Assembly: GCA_900317155.1 (NCBI GenBank)
Contig: ONFO01000017.1
Coordinates: 1 to 64,000 of the forward strand
Direction of reading: 5' to 3'
Length of the DNA: 64,000 bases
Source: an uncultured Bacteroidales bacterium
GTDB lineage: Bacteria > Bacteroidota > Bacteroidia > Bacteroidales > F082
Position numbers and translations under genes: made by a program
Notes under the pieces: model-generated
Databases searched by the model: none
Told to the model about the DNA's origin: nothing
Seen by the model: the letters and a program-made list of their open reading frames with translations, nothing else
Shown: positions 15,002 through 24,900 of the stretch, piece after piece
Layout of the letters: every line of letters starts with the position of its first letter
How positions within the stretch are numbered: the first letter of the stretch is position 1

Positions 15002-18000
15002 CTACTTCTTATTCTCCTCCACCCATTTCCGTGCATTCACAAACGCCTCCATCCAAGGCGAGACTTCGTCGTTTTTGCGCTCGTCGGGATAGTAGGCCCA
15101 CTGCCAAGGCAGGAAAGCACGCTCAAGGTGGGGCATCATGGCAAGATGACGGCCATCGTTGGAGCAAACTGCTGCTGTTGACCAGTCGCTACCATTGGGA
15201 TTGCCTGGGTATTCGTCCTGACCATAAGACATCACAATCTTGTACTTGTCGCGATAGCAGGGGAAGTAGAAACGGCCCTCACCGTGGGCAATCCACACAC
15301 CGAGGCGACGGCCCGACAACGACTTGAGCATCACGCTCTCGTTTTGGGCAATCTCCACATTGAGGAAGCCCGACTCGAACTTGTGCGAGTCGTTGTGCAT
15401 CATCACGGGGTGCTCTTCATGGTCAGGATAGAGCAGACCGAGTTCCATCATTAGCTGACAGCCATTGCACACGCCAAGGCTTAAGGTGTCCTCGCGGGCG
15501 TAAAAGTCATCGAGGGCTTTCTTGGCTTTCTTATTATAAAGGAAAGCACCCGCCCAACCTTTGGCTGAACCAAGCACATCGGAGTTGGAGAAGCCGCCAA
15601 TGAATGCAATCATATTCACATCCTTGAGGTCTTCACGGCCTGTGGCGAGGTCGGTCATAGTAACATCGCGCACGTCAAAGCCAGCCAGATAAAGGGCGTA
15701 GGCCATCTCACGGTCGCACTGGCAGCCCTTCTCACGAATGATGGCCGCGTTGATGCCCGTAGGCTTGCGGCGATGCATGTCGATGCCGAGGCTGGCAGCG
15801 GTGCCAGTGAAGTTTCTACCAAAGCTATAATGCAAATACTGTTTCTTGTAGTTCATGAAGCGTTCCATGGCCTTGCGCGGGCCGCTCTGCTTGCGGTCGA
15901 GCAGGTAGGACGACTTGTACCAAGTGTCGCGCAACTCATCGATGTCGAAGATGTAATTGTGGTCGGCATGGAGGATGTTGACCTGACGTTTGGCCTGAGG
16001 CTTGCCAATCATCTTGAAGTTGATACCCAACTCGCGCAACATACGGTTGGCGATACCATCGTTAGAGACTTGGATGACCACCGAAGGTTTCTCGCAGAAC
16101 AGCACTGCCATCAAGTCTTCTTTATCAAAGGCAGAAAAATCAAGGTTCATACCGTATGTCGTATTGGCGAAGTTCATCTCCAACAACGTGGTGATCAAGC
16201 CACCCGCAGACACGTCATGACCGGCCAAGATAAGATTGCTCTCAATGAGTTTTTGGATGGCATCGAAACATTTCTTGAAGTAGTTGACACTCTTCACATC
16301 TGGAGTAACCTGACCGATGGCACCGATGCTTTGGGCAAAGCTGCTTCCACCCAACTCAAAGCCGTCTTTCGAAAAGTCGATATATAGGAGTTCTGTGTTC
16401 TCATCGGCTTTCATCACGGGACGCACCACCTGACGAATGTTCGACACCTCGCCCGCAGCAGATACGATGACTGTTCCAGGAGCCACGACCTTCTCGCCAT
16501 CGGGATATTTCTGTGTCATAGAGAGGCTGTCCTTGCCCGTCGGCACATTGATGCCCAAAGCCACGCAGTAGTCGCTCAAAGCCTTCACGGCTTCGTAAAG
16601 TCTTGCGGTTTCACCTTCTTGCTTGGCAGGCCACATCCAATTGGCGCTCAGCGAAACGCCTTCAAGGTTACCTTCAATCGGAGCCCATATAATGTTGGTC
16701 AAGGCCTCGGAAACCGAAAGACGCGAGGCAGCGGCCGGATCAATGAGGCCCGCAATTGGGGCATGGCCCAAGGCCGTGGCGATGCCTCGCTTGCCGTTAT
16801 AGTCCAAGGCACTGATGCCGAGGTTGCTCAGCGGCAATTGAATCTCGCCTACACATTGCTGCTGTGCCACGCGACCCGTCACGGAGCGGTCCACCTTGTT
16901 GGTGAGCCAGTCCTTGCAGGCCACGGCTTCCATTTGCAACACGTTGTTGAGGTACTTGTGAATATCGCGTTTGGTATAGCTGATTTTCTTGAAATGATAG
17001 GGCTTGGTCTTGTCGTGCAACACCGTCTTGGGTGCGCTACCGAAAAAGTCAGAGATGGCCAGGTCGATGGGAGCCTTGCCTTTCTTGCGGACGAAACGCA
17101 ACCGCTCATCACCCGTCACCTCGCCCACTTCATAATACGGGGCACGTTCGCGCTCGGCGGTCTCCTTGATAATTTCCTTGTCTTTCTTGTTAACCAAGAG
17201 ACCCATACGCTCCTGCGACTCGTTGCCGATGATTTCCTTATCGGACAAAGTCGGGTCGCCGACGGGCAGGTTGTCCACATAAACCACACCACCTGCATCC
17301 TCGATGAGTTCGCTAAGGCAGTTGAGGTGACCGCCTGCACCATGGTCGTGGATGCTGCGGATAGGGTTGCAGTCGCTTTCGGCCATAGCACGGATGACAT
17401 TGCTCACGCGCTTCTGCATCTCAGGATTGGCACGCTGCACAGCATTCAGCTCAATGGCGTTGCTGTATTGGCCTGTATCGACGCTCGACACGGCACCGCC
17501 ACCCATACCAATACGATAGTTGTCGCCACCGAGAACGATGATAACATCGCCCTCTTCGGGTTCCAGCTTCTTGGCATCCTTTACCTTAGCAAAGCCGATG
17601 CCACCTGCGAGCATGATGACCTTGTCGTAGCCCAATGTCTCTTTCTCACTATGCTCAAAGGTCAGCAAACTGCCGTTGATGAGCGGTTGTCCGAACTTGT
17701 TGCCAAAGTCGGAGGCTCCGTTTGAGGCTTTGATAAGGATTTCCTCAGGGGTCTGATAAAGCCATTTGCGCGGCTCGATATCCTTTTCCCACTCACGGCC
17801 TTGCTCCGTGCGGGGATAAGAAGTCATGTAAACGGCGGTGCCCGCCAAAGGCAGACTGCCTTGACCTCCAGCCAGACGGTCGCGGATTTCGCCACCGCTG
17901 CCCGTAGCAGCGCCGTTGAATGGCTCCACGGTAGTCGGGAAGTTGTGGGTCTCGGCTTTCAATGAAATCACCGTCTCGATAGGCTTGATTTGGAAAGCTG

Positions 18001-18691
18001 ATGGCTTGTTAGGCTCGGCGGGAGCAAACTGCTCCACCTTGGGACCGAGGATGAAGGCCACATTGTCCTTATAAGCCGACACAAGTCGGTTCGGGTTCAT
18101 CTTCGAGGTCTTCTTGATGAGGGCGAAGAGCGTGTTGGGCATCTGCTTGCCATCGATGACAAAGGTGCCGTTGAATATTTTATGGCGGCAGTGTTCGGAG
18201 TTGACCTGTGCGAAGCCATACACCTCACTATCAGTCAGTTTGCGCCCAATCTTTGCAGATATGCCTTTCAGATACTCCACCTCATCCGCGCTCATGGCAA
18301 GGCCTTCCTGCTCGTTGTAGGCCTCGATGTCGTCGATGTATTGCAGCGGCTCGGGCTTGCGGTCGACGGTAAACACATTTTGGTCGAGGTTCTCGTATCG
18401 GTTTTGCAGCATTGGGTCGTATGGAGCCTTTTTTGAGTCCACTTTTTGGAACTCCTCAATACGGATGATGCCTTTGATGCCCATGTTTTGGGTAATCTCG
18501 ACGGCATTGGTGCTCCAAGGCGTAATCATCTCGCGACGTGGTCCGATGAAATGGCCTTTTATGGTGTCTTTTTCAATTTTTTCGGCATTACCGAAAAGCC
18601 AAGTAAGTTTGGAAACGGTTTCCTTAGATAGCTCGGATTTGGAATCAACTGCGATAACCTTCTGATTATCAGATTGGAAAAAGCATATCAT
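15002..18691 (-). CDS. purL: Phosphoribosylformylglycinamidine synthase (single-chain)
   Basis: 1229 residues, the normal length of single-chain PurL. Domain order: a PurS-like N-terminal domain, the linker, two AIRS-type ATP-binding halves (VNSEHCRHKIF, LKAETHNFPT, GAATGSGGEIRDRLAGG), and a class I glutaminase with nucleophile GVCNGC (Cys1075) and catalytic pair PHLE (His1188, Glu1190). It makes FGAM from FGAR, ATP and glutamine in step four of purine synthesis. It heads a three-gene unit with ybaK and a GNAT gene. A -7 box sits 33 bases upstream. Confidence 0.97.
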   Translation of the reverse strand: MICFFQSDNQKVIAVDSKSELSKETVSKLTWLFGNAEKIEKDTIKGHFIGPRREMITPWSTNAVEITQNMGIKGIIRIEEFQKVDSKKAPYDPMLQNRYENLDQNVFTVDRKPEPLQYIDDIEAYNEQEGLAMSADEVEYLKGISAKIGRKLTDSEVYGFAQVNSEHCRHKIFNGTFVIDGKQMPNTLFALIKKTSKMNPNRLVSAYKDNVAFILGPKVEQFAPAEPNKPSAFQIKPIETVISLKAETHNFPTTVEPFNGAATGSGGEIRDRLAGGQGSLPLAGTAVYMTSYPRTEQGREWEKDIEPRKWLYQTPEEILIKASNGASDFGNKFGQPLINGSLLTFEHSEKETLGYDKVIMLAGGIGFAKVKDAKKLEPEEGDVIIVLGGDNYRIGMGGGAVSSVDTGQYSNAIELNAVQRANPEMQKRVSNVIRAMAESDCNPIRSIHDHGAGGHLNCLSELIEDAGGVVYVDNLPVGDPTLSDKEIIGNESQERMGLLVNKKDKEIIKETAERERAPYYEVGEVTGDERLRFVRKKGKAPIDLAISDFFGSAPKTVLHDKTKPYHFKKISYTKRDIHKYLNNVLQMEAVACKDWLTNKVDRSVTGRVAQQQCVGEIQLPLSNLGISALDYNGKRGIATALGHAPIAGLIDPAAASRLSVSEALTNIIWAPIEGNLEGVSLSANWMWPAKQEGETARLYEAVKALSDYCVALGINVPTGKDSLSMTQKYPDGEKVVAPGTVIVSAAGEVSNIRQVVRPVMKADENTELLYIDFSKDGFELGGSSFAQSIGAIGQVTPDVKSVNYFKKCFDAIQKLIESNLILAGHDVSAGGLITTLLEMNFANTTYGMNLDFSAFDKEDLMAVLFCEKPSVVIQVSNDGIANRMLRELGINFKMIGKPQAKRQVNILHADHNYIFDIDELRDTWYKSSYLLDRKQSGPRKAMERFMNYKKQYLHYSFGRNFTGTAASLGIDMHRRKPTGINAAIIREKGCQCDREMAYALYLAGFDVRDVTMTDLATGREDLKDVNMIAFIGGFSNSDVLGSAKGWAGAFLYNKKAKKALDDFYAREDTLSLGVCNGCQLMMELGLLYPDHEEHPVMMHNDSHKFESGFLNVEIAQNESVMLKSLSGRRLGVWIAHGEGRFYFPCYRDKYKIVMSYGQDEYPGNPNGSDWSTAAVCSNDGRHLAMMPHLERAFLPWQWAYYPDERKNDEVSPWMEAFVNARKWVEENKK

Positions 18692-18723
18692 AAGTGCAAA
18701 GATTTATGCATAAAACAATGGCG

Positions 18724-18731
18724 CAAAGATA
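18724..18731 (-). promoter_or_regulatory. -7 box for purL
   Basis: Minus-strand TATCTTTG plus C, giving a predicted leader of about 26 bases before the ATG at 18691. No PurR box or purine riboswitch was seen in this short space. Confidence 0.6.
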
Positions 18732-18781
18732 GGAGATTTTATCTAAACTGATTCATAAAGATTCAAAAATTCCGAAAGCAT

Positions 18782-18816
18782 AAAAATGTCGTAAGCTATC
18801 AGTCTTGCGGCATTTT
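18782..18816 (+). terminator. Terminator-like hairpin between divergent genes
   Basis: AAAAATGTCGTAAG pairs with CTTGCGGCATTTTT (two G-U pairs), followed on the plus strand by a T-rich run to 18822. No plus-strand gene lies upstream that it could end. It may terminate a short leader transcript of the 18925 gene or stray antisense transcription from purL. The rest of the 233-base gap shows no clear -7 box. Confidence 0.5.
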
Positions 18817-18924
18817 TTCTTTTCGATGTTATTCTACAAGCCATTACTTCACCTAAACTATGCAGAGTGCATTGTGTACTCCAAGTTTTATTCATTTATT
18901 TATTAATTATCAAATCATTATTTT

Positions 18925-21900
18925 ATGCAAAAGAAAGTAATTTCTTTGGTTTTGGCGCTCTTGCTGGCCGTAACTGGTCTGGTGAGAGCCGAAGAACTGA
19001 CCGTAAACACAGGTACTGTCACCAATGCTTATGTGCCGGTTTATGGTTTTTACGCCGACGCCTACCTAAAGGCGGAGTTCGTGACACCCGCTGCCGACCT
19101 TGCCAGCATGGCCGACAGCGACATCACAAGCATGAGGTTCCAGATCGACCTCCCTGCACTTGATGCTTGGACTGGAACTTTTCAAGTTTTCCTGACGGAA
19201 GTGGACTACACCACCATGAGTGCGTTCCATGGCACTGAGGGTGCGACCATCGTTTACGAAGGTTCCCTCGACGGAACGGGCGAAGAATTGGTGGTGGACT
19301 TTACCACTCCCTACACTTACCATGGTGGTAACCTGTTGATCGGTGTCTATCAACCGATAAGAGGTAACTACAAATCTATCACTTTCAAGGGCATCAATGC
19401 TCCAGGAGCCAGTGTGCAGAACTACAGCTACACCAGCCTTGAAGCCATCACGCCTATCGCGCGCGATTTCCTGCCCCAAACTACTTTCGTCTACGAAGCG
19501 AGTGCTCCTGTAGAGCACCGTTTGGTAGCTCTTGTCAATGAGGAAGAGGTGGGCACGCTCAATGTGGGCACCCGTCCCGTCGGGGCTTGGATGGAGCCTT
19601 TCCACTTCCAACTGAAAAGCGAAGGCGCTGCCGCCACAGTGACGAACCTCGATTTCACGCCACAAGATGGCCTCTTCGTCTTGGAAGACATCGAAATGCC
19701 TTTCCAAATTGGTCGGGACGAAACCGTTGACCTCGGCATCAGCACCAATGGCGTGGAAGCCGGTGTTGTTGAACGTCAGTTTGTGGCCATTTACCAAGAA
19801 GCAGGTCGAACGGCTGCCGTTTGGCCCGTCATTGCTGAGTTCTACACACCTGAAATTCCTGATGTGGTCGAGATGGCGAGACCGCATGACGAAATCACCT
19901 TCCCCTATGTGGAAACGGTCGCAGGCATGCACAACGACTACACGCTGCCTTTCCCCAACATCGAGGAAGGAAACGACGCCGTGTTTGAAATTGTCATCGA
20001 TGCCGATGCGGTGCTGAATGCCAGCGTCAGCAACGGCAACAACGGCAAGGTAGCCCTCTACACCGAGGATTTCAACGGTGAAGGCGGCCCAATGGCCAAC
20101 AACAACTATACGGGTCCGATGCCTCCCACTCCTGAGAACACGGAGTATACCGCAGGCCCCGTCATCGATAACCTGCCCGTTACCCCTGGCACCTATTATC
20201 TCGTGGCCTCTTCGACTTCCGACCCGTTCACAGTCGAAATCAACACCGAGCCCATGCCTTGCCCCGAGCAGGCCTATGGACCCACTCCGGCTGACGACAC
20301 CGACGGCCTTGAGCCTGCCAGCGTGACCCTGCAATGGCATCTGCCCAATTTCGCCACGGAATACCGCTTGGTGTTCGGAACGACCTACTATCCCGATCCA
20401 GAGCATCCGCAATCCGTCCTCGTTGACTGGACAAGCGACCTCGCCGAAAGCTACACGGTGACCAACCTTTGGAACAACACCAACTACTTCTGGAGAGTGG
20501 ATGTGCGTAACGGCAGCGAAGGTTGCGAAACCCTCGGCCAAATCTGGGGCTTCACCACACACCTCAACAAGCCTCATGACCTCGTCGCCAACGACTACAC
20601 CATCTTCAACGACCAAGAAGTCACTTTGAGCTGGACGGCCATCCAAGATCGTACCTTCCGCACCTATTACATTTATCGCAATGGCGAGAAGGTGGGCGAG
20701 ACCAGCACCAATGACATGAATGCCACGAGCTATGTGGACGGTCCGCTGGAATACAACATGGACGGCTACGAATACTATGTGACCGCCGTCTATGACGAAG
20801 GCGAGTCAATGCCCTCCAACACCATCACCGTGCAGGTGAGCGGCTACACCAACGAGACGGGCATCAACGGCTATGTTTGGGAGCAAGATGGCGAAACCGG
20901 CATCGAAAACGCCATCGTCACCCTGACGGGTCAAGATGAGTTTGGCGACACCCAGACCTACACTGCCACGACCGATGCCAATGGCTACTACAGCAAGCAA
21001 GTCTATGCCGGTACCTACACCAACGCCGTGGCTTCGAAGGAAGGCTATCAGGATGTCGTAACGGTTCATCCGTTGCCCTTCACCGTGGCCTACAACGCCC
21101 AAGTGGACTCCGTGAACTTCCTTATGGACGAGAACTTCGATCCTGTCTGCACCGTCATCGCCGAGTACTACCCCGACAGCCTCGACCCGGAAAGCCCTTA
21201 TGTCAAGGTATACTGGGGTTGCGGCCTGCCTGGTGAGGAGATCATCGAGCCCTTCGAGACGGGCGACTTCAGCCTGTTCGATTGGCAGATTGATGCCAAC
21301 TATCCTTGGAGCATCACCACCACCGATCCGTATGAAGGCACCTACTGCATGAAGAGTGGAGGCGCAGGTGTAAACAGCGTCATCAGCAACATGACTGTGA
21401 CGGTCAATATTCCTGCTGACGGAGAGATGAGCTTCTTCGGCAAGATCTCGAGTGAACAAGGTTGGGACTACGGTTACTTCTTCATCGATGGTACCCAAAT
21501 GGGTAGCTACACCGGTGCGGGCAGTTGGGGCGAGCGCACGTTCCCCATCACCGCTGGCGACCACACCTTCCAGTGGAGATACGAGAAGGATGGCAGCGTG
21601 AACAACTACGATGACTGCTTCTATGTCGACTATATCACCTTCTATAAGAGACCTGAACCTCTGGGCGCCGGTTGGCACACCTATCTTGAAGGCGAGTTCA
21701 ACGATGCCTTGCGTTCGAACCTGACCGACCAGCCTGCTTTCGGCTATCACTATCCGACGAGCATCACCAGCCAATACAACGGTTTCCAACTGACCAAGGT
21801 CTCCATGTTCAGTGATGACCTTTACGGTGCTGTAGGTGGCAACTACACTTGCAACATCTACCAAGGCGGCAACACTCCTGGTGCCGGCACATTGGTATCC

Positions 21901-24900
21901 ACCCAAACTGTTGACTTGCCTGTTGGTCTCGGTGAATGGGTCGACTGGGATCTTGACACTCCCGTCAGCGTGGATGGCAGCCAAGACCTGTGGGTCATCT
22001 GGCAGGTGAACGTGGCAGGTGGTATGGGTTATCCTGCTGGTATGTGCAACAGCGACAGCAATCCGAATGGCGACTGGTGGAATGCCGGCGAAGGTTGGGA
22101 GAACTATGGCGGTGGCGTTTGGACCATGCGCAACTACTTCACCGACCGTTCGGGTCGCAGCGTGGTTCTCGGCTCTGCCAAGAGTGCCCAAAATGCTCCT
22201 CTGGCCATAGGTCAAGGCGCCAAGATCGACAGCAGACTCCGTACCATTGCGAAGGGCGACAATAGAGTGATTTCCGAGAGCATCAACCCCAACGCTTCAA
22301 GCAGACCTTTAGTGATGGCTGAAAGCAACCGTGCCTTTTCACACTACAGAGTGTATCGCACGAACTGCTACAACGATGGTCCTTACACCGAAGAGAACAC
22401 CGTGCTGCTGGCCACCGTTTGGGTGCCCGACACCGTCTACATCGACGTGGATTGGCCGGATGTGGCTCCTGGCATCTACAAATGGGGTGTCGGCACCGTG
22501 TATGCTGGTAACCGTGGCGAAGAAATCGCTGGTCCTATCCATTGGTCTGAGCCTATCAACGTCAACAACGCCAAAGCTACTCGTGACGACTACACCTACG
22601 GATTTGAAACTGATCTTGAAGGCTGGACAGTCATCGATGTCAATACGGGTGAAGGCACTTGGTTGCACAGTTCAGCCAACCCTGGCGGCTATGACTATAC
22701 TACTCATGCCCATGGCGGAACTGGCTTTGCCATGTGTTACTCATACATCGACTACGTTGGTTCCTACAACACCGACAGTTACCTTGTGTCACCGCAGAAG
22801 TACAGCATCGAGAATGGTTCCACCCTCACTTTCTACGCTGACAATGCCAACGACACCTATCCTGAAAACTTCTCAGTCTGTGTGGCCACCACTTCTGATG
22901 CTCCGACGACTAGCGACTTCACACAAGTGTGGAGTGGCGGCGCCAAGGGCAACTCGAACGCCAAGGCCACTGTACGCCACGATAATAACCGTTATGACAA
23001 CTGGCGTGAGCACAGCATTGACCTGAGCGCCTATGCTGGACAGGAAGTATGGATTGCCTTCCACGACGTGAACTACGACCAATATGAGATTTGGATTGAC
23101 GATGTGACCATCGTTGCTGGTAGCGGCACTGGCCCAACGCCTCCGACACCTGGGGGCAACACAATCCAAGAGCCTCGAGAAAGCGAAATCGTTTGGTCCA
23201 ACTGCCTTGAGAAGAGCATGTATCTCGGCGACGGTCTAGTCGACATCAACGTGTTGCTCAACAGCGCCGACAACCCCGACGGTATCGAGGTAAGTTTCAT
23301 CAACTTGAACGAATACGAACAAGCCAACTACCCGATGGCCTCCATCACACTCGATGAGACGGGCTTCTACAGCTGGGAGAGTTTCCGCAAAGGCGACTAC
23401 CTTGTGAAGATTGATTTCGACGGTTACTACCCGATTGAAGACACCGTCCACATCTGGGATGAGACCCACTTGCGCTATGTGATGACCGAGATCATCTACG
23501 GCGTTGACAACCTCTATGTCTCCCGCACTGGCTGGGCCATGTGGGAGCCCAATGGTACGCCTGGCGGCAGTGGTGACGGTGACCGTCATCTCGAGGGCTT
23601 TAAGGTGATGTGCACCAGCATCGACGGCGAACCTATCTTCAACACCAACACCGTACATCCGTTCTGCCAACTTGAGACAGAGAGCCTTGTCGAAGGCGAG
23701 CACTACATCTGCAAGGTGGCTGCCATCTACAGCACTGGCATGAGCGACTGGAGCGAATGCCTGTGGCAATATGAAAGCTGCGAACACTACAATGGCACCC
23801 TCAATGGCGTGACAGTTAACGGCACCACTATCAGCTGGGATTACCCAACTGGCACGGGTCCTGTACCTCCGCCGCAACCGGGCGAGAATGCCGTGGTCGT
23901 GCTGAATGTCCCGACCGACATTTGGGGCGACGGTTCCGGCTATCAGATGCTGCTTGATGCCGACGCCACGATGTACACGCAACTAGCAGCTGCCATGTAT
24001 TTCGACGAAATCGGCAGCTTCAACGACTTCGAATACACGATTCCCGAGAATGCTGACTATGGCATCAACCCAGCGAACATCGTCGTCAACAACAGCGTGG
24101 CCATCGAAATTCCCGCTGGCACCTACGACTACGCCATCATCAACCCCGACAAAGTCAGTACGAAATGGTTTGCTGGCAACAGCGGCAATGCTGAGAGCAA
24201 AGGTGACGACATGGTGTATGAAGCTGGTAAGATGTACACTTACACGCTTTCCAGTTCAGGCACGGGCGACATGATTAACTTGACCATAACCGACCGTAAC
24301 GGCGTGGTTTCTGTGCCTACGGGCGAGAATGTGGCTACGCCAGCGAAAGCCATCCGCACTGCCGAGAACCTTGCTAACCGTGATGGTGAATGGTACTACT
24401 ACGACAACGGCGTCAACGTGGACGGCATCGGTACGGGCGGCGGACAGTTCTACTGGGCCGTCATGTTCCCCGCCGGTAGCTACAACGGCAACGCTTTGAC
24501 CAAAGTCGCGGCCTTCGACTACATGGCCATGACGGGCAATGTGACCATCTACAACGATGGTGCCACGGCTCCTGCCAACCAGGTAGGACAGATGAACGTG
24601 ACCTTTACGGGTGTTGAAGACTTTGTCGAGTTCACTTTCGCCGAGCCTGTCACGATTGACCCGACCAAGAACGTCTGGGTGGTGTTCTACAACGAAAGCG
24701 GTGCCACCTATCCAGCGGCTTGCTGCGACAACACTGGCGATGCCAACGGTCGTTGGGTCTCAATGGATGGCGTTGATTGGATGGATATCCTTGAGGCCGC
24801 TCCGACACTGAACTACACTTGGATGATTCGCGCCTACATCGAGGAAGGCACCACACCTCCTCCGACACCTGGCGAGACCGACTGCATCGGTGCCATGATC

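Noticed and set aside
16619..17725. A 368-codon plus-strand frame inside purL
   Set aside because: It lies entirely within a catalytic region of purL on the other strand and shows no motif or signal; it is an antisense artefact.
19066..22215. Two long minus-strand open frames (526 and 469 codons) opposite the giant adhesin gene
   Set aside because: They mirror the codon structure of the plus-strand gene, have no signal peptide, no recognisable motif and no promoter. The plus-strand frame has a clear signal peptide, domains and sorting tail.
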